A stretch of 33,887 nucleotides of DNA from Oscillospiraceae bacterium (GCA_017829075.1 JAGAJA010000032.1:1-33887); one strand, 5' to 3'. Counted from the stretch's first letter, positions 7,616 to 15,495 are shown. Translations and numbers: made by a program. Notes: generated by a model from the letters alone, not told the origin.

Positions 7616-8371
7616 ATGACAGGGTGGATAATCGCCGGTGCGATAATTGTATTTCTGCTTGTCCTGCTGATGACCTCTGTTAAAGTCAGGTTTGAATACA
7701 CCGATGATCTTCGGCTGAAAATAAACTGGCTGTTTATCACGCTGGTCAGAATTCCTGCCCGGACAAAGAAAATGAAGCGCCGGGACAAAGAGGCGAAAAA
7801 GGACGCTGAAAAAGCCGCAAAGGAAACTGCGACGGCAGAGGAAAGTTCAGCCGGAGATACCTCAGACAAGGAAAGCGGAAGCTCGGACGGAACTTCCGGA
7901 GAAAAGTCCGGAGCTGCGCCGGCGGCTAAAAAAAAGCCGGAAAAGAAGCAGAGCAAAAAGTCCGGCAGCAAGCTGACGCTAAAGGATATTTTTGAGCTGG
8001 TGAAGCTGGTCTGGGACAGTCTTGGAAAGCCGCTTAAGCGGCTGCTCAAGGCAACCCGGATTTCCGGATTTCGTCTGAGGATAAAGGTCGGCGGAGATGA
8101 CGCTGCACAGGCGGCGATAAGATTTGGCGCGGTGAATATGGCTGCGGGAAACGCTCTGGCGTTTCTGGACGGCTGCTTCACCCTGAAAAATCCGGATTTC
8201 AGGATCGACTGTGATTTTATGAGCGAGGAAACAACCTACGAGTGCTATTTCACCGCAAGGCTGACTCCGGTCGCGGCGCTGGCGTTCCTGTTCTGGCTGC
8301 TGGGGAGATTTGTGAAGAACTATCTTTCCAGAAAGGACGCTGCTGCGGCACTGAATAAGTTAAGAAAATAA
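7616..8371 (+). CDS. DUF2953 membrane-anchored protein
   Basis: This protein of about 251 residues has one N-terminal membrane helix (WIIAGAIIVFLLVLLMTSVKVRFEY) and then a long Lys/Glu/Ala/Ser-rich low-complexity stretch (about residues 52-120). A conserved C-terminal half contains WDSLGKPLKRLLKATRISGFRLRIKVGGDDAAQAAIRFG and NPDFRIDCDF. This is the DUF2953 pattern found next to gerW (ytfJ) in spore-forming Firmicutes. I prefer the ATG at 7616, which has a GGGGTGAGG run just upstream, over the GTG at 7598. A role in the envelope or sporulation is suggested only by its neighbours. Confidence 0.8.
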   Translation: MTGWIIAGAIIVFLLVLLMTSVKVRFEYTDDLRLKINWLFITLVRIPARTKKMKRRDKEAKKDAEKAAKETATAEESSAGDTSDKESGSSDGTSGEKSGAAPAAKKKPEKKQSKKSGSKLTLKDIFELVKLVWDSLGKPLKRLLKATRISGFRLRIKVGGDDAAQAAIRFGAVNMAAGNALAFLDGCFTLKNPDFRIDCDFMSEETTYECYFTARLTPVAALAFLFWLLGRFVKNYLSRKDAAAALNKLRK

Positions 8372-8399
8372 TTTTCATATATTGAAAGGAGTATTTATT

Positions 8400-8801
8400 A
8401 TGTCAAACGCAATTGAGGGAGTAATGGGCGTATCCATGGAGAAGATCCGCGAGATGGTGGACGTAAACACCATTATCGGCGATCCTATCACCGCCGCTAA
8501 CGGCACGACAATTATCCCGGTTTCAAAGGTATCCTTCGGCTTCGCTTCCGGCGGCAGCGATCTGCCCACACAGGCTGCGGAGAAGTTCGCGGGCGGCGCT
8601 GGCGCGGGAGTTACCGTAAAGCCGCAGGCTTTCATCGTCATCAAGTCAGACGGAAATGTGGAGCTTATGGAGCTTGGCGCAAAATCCAGCCCAGTTGAGG
8701 GAATAGTTGACGCTATCCCCGGAGTTATCGAGAAGATCAAGGGATTGGTTTCTGACAAAAAGGCAAAAAAGGACAGCGAACTTGAAGAAGACGCTGAATA
8801 A
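8400..8801 (+). CDS. gerW: GerW/YtfJ-family sporulation protein
   Basis: This is a 133-residue member of the YtfJ/GerW family. The characteristic segments are MEKIREMVDVNTIIGDPITAANGTTIIPVSKVSFGFASGG and FAGGAGAGVTVKPQAFIVI. In Bacillus the homologue is needed for spore lysozyme-dependent germination; here the role is by homology only. The ATG at 8400 is preceded by AAAGGAG at 8385-8391, so the in-frame TTG further up is not the start. It lies between the DUF2953 gene and a D,D-carboxypeptidase gene, the usual clostridial order. This supports a spore-forming or formerly spore-forming lineage. Confidence 0.9.
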   Translation: MSNAIEGVMGVSMEKIREMVDVNTIIGDPITAANGTTIIPVSKVSFGFASGGSDLPTQAAEKFAGGAGAGVTVKPQAFIVIKSDGNVELMELGAKSSPVEGIVDAIPGVIEKIKGLVSDKKAKKDSELEEDAE

Positions 8802-8860
8802 TTGCTCATAGTTCTGCGCAACCTATTGATGGAAATATTTACATCATAAGGGGTGCGTAT

Positions 8861-9988
8861 ATGAACAAGCTTATAAAGAAAGCGGCGGCGCTTCTGCTTG
8901 CGGGGATCACTGCGGTGGCGACTGATATCGCTGCCGGGGCTGTTCCGGAGAATATCTCTGCGGTCAGCGCGATCCTGATAGAAGCCGAAACGGGAACGGT
9001 GCTTTATGAAAAGAACGCGGACGAGCGCCGCGCAATGGCGAGCACCACGAAGATAATGACTGCGTTGCTCACCATAGAAGCCGGAGATCTTGACCGGGAA
9101 TTCACTGTTGACCCTCTGGCAATAAGGGTGGAGGGTACTTCAATGGGACTTCGCGAGGGGGATAGGGTCTCCCGCCGCGACCTGCTCTACGGCATTCTTC
9201 TGCCCTCTGGAAATGACGCGGCTAATGCGGCTGCGGTGTCTGTCAGCGGGAGCATTTCCGCATTTGTGAAGCTGATGAACAGCAAAGCGGAGGAGTTGGG
9301 ACTTGCCGACACGCATTTCGCAACTCCCTCCGGGCTGGACGCGGACGGGCATTACACCACGGCGCGGGATCTGGCGAAGCTCACTGCCTGCGCCATGCGG
9401 GAGGAAACCTTCAGGGAGGTTGTGTGCTGCCGCAGCGCGGAGGTGGAGTTCGGAAATCCGCCGTATAAGCGGACTTTGTATAATTCCAACAAAATGCTTT
9501 CCCGGTATGACGGCGCTATCGGCGTAAAGACCGGGTTCACCGACAACGCGCGGAGATGTCTGGTTTCGGCGGCGGAGCGTGACGGAGTTACCCTGATCGC
9601 AGTTACGCTGAATGCCGGTGATGACTGGAACGACCACACAAAAATGCTGGATTACGGCTTCACGCAGGTGAAGGCTTATCCGCTGGAGCTGGGGTGCAGT
9701 TCAAGGGTGGCAGTTGCAGGTACAGGGCAGGACGTTGGAGTATACTGCCACGAGGATACTCTTGCCCTCACGCCGCAGCAGCGCAGTCGGCTCACCCGCA
9801 GAGTGCTTCTGCCTCGGTTTGTTTACGGCACAGTGGACAAGGGGGACAAGCTGGGTGAGATACAGTTCCTGCTGGACGGCAGGGTGGTGAAAAGCTGCCC
9901 GCTTTACTCGGACAGCACTATAAAAGTGCCGGACGAGGAGCTGAGCTTATTCCGGAGAATACTGGAATGGGCAGGAATTATAGTGTAG
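8861..9988 (+). CDS. D-alanyl-D-alanine carboxypeptidase (S11 penicillin-binding protein)
   Basis: This 375-residue enzyme trims the terminal D-Ala from peptidoglycan stem peptides outside the membrane. The N-terminal signal sequence runs to about residue 27. All three active-site boxes are present: STTK at 61-64 (nucleophile Ser61), SGN at 116-118 and KTG at 223-225. The C-terminal ~100 residues form the beta-rich second domain of DacF/DacA-type proteins and end in a hydrophobic tail (LFRRILEWAGIIV) that could anchor it. Start: ATG with AAGGGG about eight bases upstream. Its place after gerW matches DacF-like enzymes of clostridia. Confidence 0.92.
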   Translation: MNKLIKKAAALLLAGITAVATDIAAGAVPENISAVSAILIEAETGTVLYEKNADERRAMASTTKIMTALLTIEAGDLDREFTVDPLAIRVEGTSMGLREGDRVSRRDLLYGILLPSGNDAANAAAVSVSGSISAFVKLMNSKAEELGLADTHFATPSGLDADGHYTTARDLAKLTACAMREETFREVVCCRSAEVEFGNPPYKRTLYNSNKMLSRYDGAIGVKTGFTDNARRCLVSAAERDGVTLIAVTLNAGDDWNDHTKMLDYGFTQVKAYPLELGCSSRVAVAGTGQDVGVYCHEDTLALTPQQRSRLTRRVLLPRFVYGTVDKGDKLGEIQFLLDGRVVKSCPLYSDSTIKVPDEELSLFRRILEWAGIIV

Positions 9989-10035
9989 AAAAATACCGCC
10001 CGAAAGGGCGTACATAAATAAATGAAAGGCAAACT

Positions 10036-10785
10036 ATGGAAAAAGTCAGAATACAGAAAATCATCGCGGACAGCGGGCGGTGCTCCCGGAGAAAGGCAGA
10101 GGAACTGATCTCCGCAGGACTTGTGACGGTGAACGGCAGACCCTGCACCCTCGGCGATAAGGCAGATCCTGTGAACGATCTGATAAGGGTAGAGGGCGTG
10201 GAAATATCTGCGGAACGCGCCGAAAAACGTTACATTATGCTGAATAAGCCGAGGGGATATGTTACTTCAATGTCCGATGAAATGGGAAGGAAGATTGCGT
10301 CTGACCTGCTTGAGGGCGTTGAGGAGCGGGTATATCCCGTGGGCAGACTGGACAGAAATTCCGAGGGTCTGCTGTTGTTCACAAACGACGGAGGGTTCGC
10401 AAACGACATTATGCACCCGTCAAAGCACGTTCCCAAGACCTATCGCGTAACTATCGACGGCAGGGTGAACGAGGATCAGCTATCCCGGCTGATGTCCGGC
10501 GTGGAGCTGGACGATGGCGTAAAGACCATGCCCTGCACGGTGGAAGTGCTTTCCGAGGCTCCGGACAGGACAGTGCTGCGCTTTGTGATAAAGGAGGGCA
10601 GAAACCGCCAGATTCGCCGTATGTGTACCGCTGTCGGTCTTGAGGTAGGCAGACTGCGCAGGACTGCGGTCGGCGGCGTAAAGCTCGGTATGCTGAAGCC
10701 GGGTGATTACCGCGACCTCACTAAGGAGGAACTGCGTTCGCTGCGCTCATATATAGGCAATCCTCGCTCGAAGCGCACTAAATGA
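10036..10785 (+). CDS. rluB: Ribosomal RNA pseudouridine synthase, RsuA/RluB family
   Basis: This 249-residue protein has an S4 RNA-binding domain at about residues 4-50 (RIQKIIADSGRCSRRKAEELISAGLVTVNG). The pseudouridine synthase catalytic domain contains GRLDRNSEGLLLFTNDG with catalytic Asp106. Near the end is the family signature EGRNRQIRRMCTAVGLEV. It would convert a uridine in 23S rRNA to pseudouridine; the exact position is not readable from sequence. A small GAAA-loop hairpin (9997-10010) separates it from the carboxypeptidase gene. There is no operon partner downstream. Confidence 0.92.
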   Translation: MEKVRIQKIIADSGRCSRRKAEELISAGLVTVNGRPCTLGDKADPVNDLIRVEGVEISAERAEKRYIMLNKPRGYVTSMSDEMGRKIASDLLEGVEERVYPVGRLDRNSEGLLLFTNDGGFANDIMHPSKHVPKTYRVTIDGRVNEDQLSRLMSGVELDDGVKTMPCTVEVLSEAPDRTVLRFVIKEGRNRQIRRMCTAVGLEVGRLRRTAVGGVKLGMLKPGDYRDLTKEELRSLRSYIGNPRSKRTK

Positions 10786-10816
10786 TTTTCCGGCGGATAG
10801 GTCTCTTTTCAGACAA

Positions 10817-10864
10817 TTTTTGACGCTGGTTTTTGTGAATATTGTCAAAAAATTAACTAGTTAA
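10817..10864. repeat. Inverted repeats in the gap after rluB
   Basis: TTTTTGAC at 10817-10824 pairs with GTCAAAAA at 10844-10851. Immediately after is a perfect 12-bp palindrome TTAACTAGTTAA (10853-10864). The first may act as a weak terminator of rluB. The second could be a regulator site for the carboxyltransferase operon. Neither is proven. Confidence 0.4.
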
Positions 10865-10916
10865 GTTAATGATTTTATTGCATAAGATAAAAAATTCAAA
10901 AATCTCAGTTTTTCGC

Positions 10917-10945
10917 TTGTTATTTTATTTTCAATGTAGTATAAT
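10917..10945 (+). promoter_or_regulatory. Promoter of the carboxyltransferase operon
   Basis: TTGTTA at 10917-10922 and TATAAT at 10940-10945 have a 17-base spacer in an A/T-rich setting. The leader of about 70 bases contains a small hairpin (CGGAA-GGG-TTCCG area, about 10974-10990) and a strong GGAGGAG before the ATG at 11023. Confidence 0.7.
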
Positions 10946-11022
10946 TATTGTGGATAAATTTTAATTAAGACGGCGGAAGGGTTTCCGACTGCCGCTCTCA
11001 ATAGCAGGTATGGAGGAGAAAA

Positions 11023-12348
11023 ATGGCATTTTCAAAGACTTTGGCTGAAATGGAACAGAATGTTCCTGACAGCGACGCAAGAAAAAGACTTGCTGCCCTC
11101 TATGACGAGGATAGCTTTACGGAGCTTGACAAGTTCCTGTCCGCTGACGGAGCTGTAAGCAGTGTTGCAGCCGGCTACGGTACAGTAAACGGCGCGACAG
11201 TTTACGCTTACGCGCAGGACGTATCCGTAAAGGGCGGCGCAGTTGACAAGAGCGCGGCGCTCAAGATAAAGAAGATCTATGAGCTTGCAGCAAAGAACGG
11301 CGCTCCCGTTGTCGCATTCTTTGACAGCAAGGGCGGCGACATCAGCGAGGGTATGGAGGTTCTTGCTGATTACGGCGATATTATCAAGGCTTCCGCTGCG
11401 ATCTCCGGCGTAGTTCCTCAGATCGCTGTAATAACCGGCGTGTGCGCAGGTGCGCAGGCAGTTATCGCTTCAATGGCAGACGTTACCATCATGACCGAAA
11501 AGGCAGAGCTGTTCCTCAATGCTCCGTTCAACACACCGGACGGCAAGCTGGAGGGTGCAGGAAAGGCTGCAAATGCCGCTAAGTCCGGCGTTGCGGATAT
11601 CATTGCAAAGGACGACGCAGACGCAGTCGCAAAGGCTAAGAAGCTTGCGGCGATCCTTCCGGCAAACAACATTTCCCTCGCAGGAAACGATGATTTCACC
11701 GAGAACGACGCGGCAGTTTCCACCTCCCTCAAGGGCGCGGAGCTTGTTGCAGCGCTCGCTGACAAGAATTCCGTTGTAGAGCTTGGCGCAGAATTCGGCA
11801 CTGCTGCTTACACTGCACTCGCAAGCGTAAATTGGGCTACCGTTGCATTTGTTGCTACCGACAAGGCTGCAAAGCTTACCGCTGCCGACAGCGCAAAGAT
11901 CGCAAGATTTGTTCAGCTCGCAGACGTATTCTCTATCCCCGTTGTGACCGTGATCAACACCGAGGGCTTTGAGCCGTCCAGCGGTGCAGAGCTTGCGGGC
12001 AGCGTTCGTGACGCGGCAAAGCTTGCGCAGGTTTACGCTTCCGCTACCACAACAAAGATCAACCTCATCACCGGCAAGGCTTTCGGCGCAGCTTATGCTG
12101 CATTCGACAGCGCTGATGTATCCTTTGCATGGGAGAATGCGGCTATCGCTCCGATGAGCCCTGAGGCTGCAAAGGTATTCATGGGCGGAGAGGTTGACAC
12201 CACACCGTTCAAGGCTGCTTCCCTTGGCATGGTTGACGGTGTCATCGCTGCTGAGGATACAAAGCAGGCAGTGGCTTCCGCGGTTGATCTCTGCTCCAGC
12301 AAGAGAGTAGCTGCTCCCACCAGAAAGCACGTTAATTTCGTATTTTAA
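11023..12348 (+). CDS. Biotin-dependent carboxyltransferase, acyl-CoA (12S/MmdA-like) subunit
   Basis: This 441-residue crotonase-fold carboxyltransferase is shorter than the ~510 residues usual for MmdA or transcarboxylase 12S. The two oxyanion-type regions are visible: SGVVPQIAVITGVCAGAQAV in the N-terminal half, and INTEGFEPSSGAELAGSVRDAAKL with ITGKAFGAAYAAF in the C-terminal half. Family logic: it moves a carboxyl group between biotin and an acyl-CoA. The N-terminal ~30 residues are compact, and the segment between the two halves (about residues 170-270) is Ala-rich and weakly conserved, so the substrate is uncertain. It is followed by a biotin carrier and a 5S/OadA-type subunit, making a three-part complex. 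Codon use is strongly biased (GCA, GCT, AAG), suggesting high expression. Confidence 0.85.
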   Translation: MAFSKTLAEMEQNVPDSDARKRLAALYDEDSFTELDKFLSADGAVSSVAAGYGTVNGATVYAYAQDVSVKGGAVDKSAALKIKKIYELAAKNGAPVVAFFDSKGGDISEGMEVLADYGDIIKASAAISGVVPQIAVITGVCAGAQAVIASMADVTIMTEKAELFLNAPFNTPDGKLEGAGKAANAAKSGVADIIAKDDADAVAKAKKLAAILPANNISLAGNDDFTENDAAVSTSLKGAELVAALADKNSVVELGAEFGTAAYTALASVNWATVAFVATDKAAKLTAADSAKIARFVQLADVFSIPVVTVINTEGFEPSSGAELAGSVRDAAKLAQVYASATTTKINLITGKAFGAAYAAFDSADVSFAWENAAIAPMSPEAAKVFMGGEVDTTPFKAASLGMVDGVIAAEDTKQAVASAVDLCSSKRVAAPTRKHVNFVF

Positions 12349-12356
12349 TTGCGGCG

Positions 12357-12378
12357 GCACCGCATTATAATGCGGTGC
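12357..12378. repeat. 22-bp perfect palindrome between operon genes
   Basis: The arm GCACCGCATTA is followed directly by its reverse complement. It sits 9 bases after the carboxyltransferase stop and 36 bases before the biotin carrier start. It has no T-run, so mRNA processing or stabilisation is more likely than termination. Confidence 0.6.
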
Positions 12379-12413
12379 GGTCAAGACTAATAAATTTCAG
12401 AGAGGTTTTTGAC

Positions 12414-12779
12414 ATGAAAAGATACACAATCACCGTAAACGGCAATGCTTATGATGTAACTGTTGACGAGGCTGACGGCTCCGCAGCTCCCGTTGCAGCC
12501 GCTGCACCCGCAAAGAAGGCTGCTCCTGCCAAGAAAGCTGCCGCTCCCGCAGGCGCACAGGGCAATGCTTCCATTACCGCTCCGATGAACGGCAATATCG
12601 TTGATATCAAGGTCAAGGTAGGCGATAAGGTTTCCAACGGCACAGTTATCGCAGTCCTTGAGGCTATGAAGATGGAGAACGACATCGTTTCCGACAAGGA
12701 CGGCGTTATCGCTTCCATTAACGTAAACAAGGGCGACTCTGTTGAAACAGGCGCAGTTATCGCAACTGTAAACGCGTAA
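12414..12779 (+). CDS. Biotin carboxyl carrier protein
   Basis: This 121-residue protein has an Ala/Lys/Pro-rich flexible linker (about residues 23-50) and a C-terminal biotinyl domain. The biotinylation motif EAMKM is at residues 83-87, with Lys86 as attachment site. The second hallmark GDSVETGAVIATV is near the end. The start is the ATG at 12414, preceded by AGAGG. An in-frame GTG at 12375 would put coding sequence into the palindromic hairpin and is unlikely. It carries carboxyl groups between the two flanking carboxyltransferase subunits, like the 1.3S subunit of transcarboxylase or the gamma/biotin subunit of sodium-pump decarboxylases. Confidence 0.92.
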   Translation: MKRYTITVNGNAYDVTVDEADGSAAPVAAAAPAKKAAPAKKAAAPAGAQGNASITAPMNGNIVDIKVKVGDKVSNGTVIAVLEAMKMENDIVSDKDGVIASINVNKGDSVETGAVIATVNA

Positions 12780-12797
12780 GATTTAAGGAGAACAGAA

Positions 12798-14201
12798 ATG
12801 GCAAAATTAAAGATCACTGAAACCGTTCTTCGTGACGCGCACCAGTCGCTGCTTGCCACAAGAATGTCTATGGACGATATGCGTCCAATTCTGTCCACAA
12901 TGGACAAAATCGGCTTCTATTCCGCAGAGTGCTGGGGCGGAGCTACCTTTGACTCCTGCATTCGCTTCCTTGACGAGGATCCGTGGGAAAGACTGCGTAT
13001 CCTGAGAAAGGAAATGCCCAACACCAAGCTCCAGATGCTGTTCAGAGGACAGAATATGCTGGGCTATCGTCACTATGCGGACGATCTGGTTGAGTATTTT
13101 GTACAGAAGTCCATTGCAAATGGTATCGACATTATCCGTATTTTCGACGCACTGAACGATATCCGCAACCTTGAGACCGCTATCAAAGCGGCAAAGAAGG
13201 AGCAGGGTCACGCTCAGGTCGCAATTTCCTATACCCTCGGCGAGGTATTTACTCACGAGTACTACATGAACTACGCAAAGCAGGTTGAGAGCGCTGGTGC
13301 TGATTCTATCTGCATTAAGGATATGGCTGCGCTGCTCACTCCTTATGAGGCTGAGAGCCTTGTAAAGGATCTCAAGAGCGCTGTAAAGATCCCGGTTCAG
13401 CTTCATACTCACTACACCTCTGGTCTTGCTTCTATGTGCATTATCAAGGCAGTTGAGGCAGGCGTTGACGCTGTTGATACTGCTATGTCTCCGCTGGCTC
13501 TGGGTACTTCCCATGCACCTACGGAGTCCATTGTCGCTACATTCCAGGGTACAGAGTACGATACCGGTCTTGACCTTGTAAAGCTCAACGAGGTAAGAGA
13601 TTACTTCATGAAGCTGCGCAAGAAGTACATCGACAGCGGTCTGCTCGACCCCTCCATGCTCGCTACAAATACCAACGCGCTGATCTATCAGGTTCCCGGC
13701 GGAATGCTGTCCAACCTGCTCTCTCAGCTCAAGCAGGCTGGCAAGGCAGACCAGCTTGAAGCAGTTCTTCAGGAAGTTCCGCGGGTTCGTAAGGATTCCG
13801 GCTTCCCGCCTCTTGTTACTCCGACCTCTCAGATCGTGGGAACACAGGCAGTGTTCAATGTTATCATGGGTGAACGCTACAAGACCGTTACAAAGGAATT
13901 CAAGGGACTTGTCAAGGGCGAATACGGCAAGACACCTGTCGCTATTGATCCTGAGTTCCAGAAGAAGATACTTGGTGCAGAAGAGCCTATCACCTGCCGT
14001 CCTGCTGACCTGCTCAAGCCTGAGTTTGAGACAATGAAGGAGGAAGCTAAGGAGTGGCTCGACGGCAGCAGCGTTGAGGATATCCTTACCTATGCGATGT
14101 TCCCGAAGGTAGCTCCCAAGTTCTTTGAGAAGCGCCGCGACAGACAGCTCGGCATTGACGCAGAGCACGCAGACAAGACCAACAAGGTACACCCGGTCTG
14201 A
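12798..14201 (+). CDS. oadA: Oxaloacetate decarboxylase alpha / transcarboxylase 5S-like subunit
   Basis: This 467-residue TIM-barrel carboxyltransferase exchanges a carboxyl group between pyruvate/oxaloacetate and biotin. Signature residues are ETVLRDAHQSLLATR (metal ligand Asp13), the catalytic Lys174 in CIKDMAALL (carboxylated in the family) and the metal-binding QLHTHYTSG (His203, His205). The conserved C-terminal lid region TNTNALIYQVPGGMLSNL is also present. It ends where longer OadA proteins continue into a fused biotin domain; here that domain is the separate gene just upstream. AAGGAG precedes the ATG by about 9 bases. No membrane beta subunit gene follows; instead two hairpins close the unit. 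Soluble transcarboxylase-like use is therefore as likely as decarboxylation. Confidence 0.92.
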   Translation: MAKLKITETVLRDAHQSLLATRMSMDDMRPILSTMDKIGFYSAECWGGATFDSCIRFLDEDPWERLRILRKEMPNTKLQMLFRGQNMLGYRHYADDLVEYFVQKSIANGIDIIRIFDALNDIRNLETAIKAAKKEQGHAQVAISYTLGEVFTHEYYMNYAKQVESAGADSICIKDMAALLTPYEAESLVKDLKSAVKIPVQLHTHYTSGLASMCIIKAVEAGVDAVDTAMSPLALGTSHAPTESIVATFQGTEYDTGLDLVKLNEVRDYFMKLRKKYIDSGLLDPSMLATNTNALIYQVPGGMLSNLLSQLKQAGKADQLEAVLQEVPRVRKDSGFPPLVTPTSQIVGTQAVFNVIMGERYKTVTKEFKGLVKGEYGKTPVAIDPEFQKKILGAEEPITCRPADLLKPEFETMKEEAKEWLDGSSVEDILTYAMFPKVAPKFFEKRRDRQLGIDAEHADKTNKVHPV

Positions 14202-14225
14202 TCTGAAGTAACTATTATTAATGTA

Positions 14226-14256
14226 GACTATCTCATAACGTAGTTTTGAGATAGTC
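14226..14256 (+). terminator. Hairpin directly after oadA
   Basis: GACTATCTCA pairs perfectly with TGAGATAGTC around an 11-base loop, 25 bases after the oadA stop. There is no T-run, so by itself it may protect the transcript 3' end, with the next hairpin terminating. Confidence 0.5.
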
Positions 14257-14266
14257 GTAAAGAAGT

Positions 14267-14304
14267 ATAGCCTGAGAAAACATTAGTGTTCTCAGGCTAT
14301 TTTC
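14267..14304 (+). terminator. Intrinsic terminator of the carboxyltransferase operon
   Basis: TAGCCTGAGAA at 14268-14278 pairs perfectly with TTCTCAGGCTA at 14289-14299 around a 10-base loop, followed by TTTTC. The mirrored A-run on the other side would also let it work in reverse. Confidence 0.75.
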
Positions 14305-14335
14305 TGTGTAAACCTTGATTAAGAAAGAGAAAAAA

Positions 14336-14854
14336 GGAATTTGCCGAGTGCCTCGACACGCAACTCCGCGCTTTGCGCGAATGCTTTTCGCTTCCTTTTG
14401 GCACAAAAGGAAGTAGGGTGTGGGGCAAAGCCCCACCACTCGCGCGTTAGCGCGCTACTCGGCGCGGAGCGCCGCTAAACGCGTAAAAGGCGCTAAAGGG
14501 GTCACGGGGGGAAAACAAGAGTTTTCCCCCTGTCTGTTGCTGCCTACGGCAGCAACAGACAACTACCTCATCGTGCGTTATTGGAATGGTTTTGCCGCTT
14601 TTCCGGTCAGATTTGCACTGCCAAATAACAATAGAATACTCTTCTTGAGTTTGTCAATGCCTGCTCCGCAGTCATTGACAGGGGGAAAACTCTTGTTTTC
14701 CCCCTGTGACCCCTTTAGCGCTTCTGACGCGTTTATGCGCTTCGCGCTGAGTGGTGGGGCGCTGCCCCACACCCCGGTTCCTTTTGTGCCAAAAGGAACC
14801 GAAAATCATTGCGCTTCGCGCTAAGGTGCAAACAGAAACTCCCCGACAAATTCC
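14336..14854. repeat. Mirrored array of small hairpins (possible non-autonomous mobile element)
   Basis: No convincing gene lies here. The block is a chain of short self-complementary units: TTCCTTTTGGCACAAAAGGAA (14392-14412, slightly over a half-turn each side), GTGGGGC-AAA-GCCCCAC, GGCGC-GGA-GCGCC, and GGGGGAAAAC-AAGA-GTTTTCCCCC. The same units recur in reverse order and opposite strand at 14677-14798. The whole is thus an imperfect inverted repeat with arms of about 140 and 120 bases. The outer ends are also inverted: GGAATTTG at 14336-14343 against CAAATTCC at 14847-14854. The centre holds two further perfect or near-perfect hairpins (14534-14558 and 14653-14679). A MITE-like or BIME-like repeat, or a structured RNA, would all fit. 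Confidence 0.7.
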
Positions 14855-14868
14855 AATTAGCCGATAAG

Positions 14869-14896
14869 TTTATTATAATCACCTAGTCATAATAAA
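14869..14896. repeat. A/T-rich inverted repeat
   Basis: TTTATTAT and ATAATAAA pair around a 12-base loop, just outside the hairpin block. The sequence from here to about 15060 shows no gene or promoter that I can support. Confidence 0.35.
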
Positions 14897-15066
14897 ACCT
14901 ATGTCAAAAGAACCACACCACATTTAAAGAATCAAATGGAGAAACCATGTGCTGTTGTAGAAATTGCATAAATCAGCAAAAACTCAGGGATAAAAATAAG
15001 TCTAGCCAAAGGGTGGTATTTTACTATCTCGAATGGGATTATATCAACAATTATCAAGTATTTGCA

Positions 15067-15081
15067 ATGGTAACGTTTACA
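15067..15081 (+). promoter_or_regulatory. cre-like/LacI-family operator, distal
   Basis: ATGGTAACGTTTACA matches the CcpA cre pattern WTGNAANCGNWNNCW at all but one position and is nearly symmetric around the central CG. It lies about 290 bases upstream of the promoter of the sugar ABC operon. Confidence 0.45.
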
Positions 15082-15293
15082 ATACTGTTTCATTGATTTT
15101 TCGGCGAATTGCACAAAAGAATAATTACAATATGGTTACAAAACGGTAACAAAAACGGTTAACAAGAGTTACAGAAACTTCTGACCTGTCCGGGAAACCG
15201 CATTAAAGCGCGGATAAATTAAGTAAAAAATAATCCTTACAAAAATTTCAAATACTTTTAATGTGCATTGTGATTATGTACAATTCAAAGAAA

Positions 15294-15308
15294 TTGAAAA
15301 CGTTTTCC
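15294..15308 (+). promoter_or_regulatory. cre-like/LacI-family operator, proximal
   Basis: TTGAAAACGTTTTCC fits the CcpA cre pattern at 14 of 15 positions, with a symmetric GAAAACGTTTTC core. It lies 35 bases upstream of the -35 of the sugar transporter promoter. Catabolite control or a dedicated LacI-type regulator is a reasonable inference. Confidence 0.55.
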
Positions 15309-15342
15309 TCGTTTTGCTGTGAAAAAAGTTATAAAAAAGGGC

Positions 15343-15371
15343 TTGAAAAATAAAATGATTTATGATAAACT
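15343..15371 (+). promoter_or_regulatory. Promoter of the sugar ABC operon
   Basis: TTGAAA at 15343-15348 and TAAACT at 15366-15371 have a 17-base spacer. A leader of about 115 bases that can fold follows before the ATG at 15496. Confidence 0.55.
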
Positions 15372-15381
15372 TACAAATGTA

Positions 15382-15465
15382 ATCAAGGGACGGTAATATA
15401 CGCGCTTCAGACAGAGTATTATTACCAAGCAAAATCCTTGATGAGAATTCAGTTCCCTCGGGAAC
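15382..15465 (+). other. Foldable 5' leader of the sugar-binding protein mRNA
   Basis: ATCAAGG (15382-15388) can pair with CCTTGAT (15436-15442), enclosing GGTAATA (15392-15398) paired with TATTACC (15420-15426). A separate hairpin GTTCC-CTCG-GGAAC lies at 15452-15465. I match it to no known riboswitch class. It could stabilise the highly expressed mRNA or act as a regulator. Confidence 0.45.
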
Positions 15466-15495
15466 AAATGAAACCTATTTTGGGAGGAAAAATCT

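Noticed and set aside
9997..10010. CGCCC-GAAA-GGGCG hairpin as a terminator
   Set aside because: No T-run follows. It is a short tetraloop hairpin whose role cannot be told.
12807..14192. 461-residue reverse-strand open frame opposite oadA
   Set aside because: It is an antisense shadow of a well-recognised gene; long reverse frames arise from its codon bias.
14420..14824. 134-residue open frame in the hairpin block
   Set aside because: It spans both arms of the inverted repeat, has no ribosome binding site, and its composition only reflects the hairpin units.
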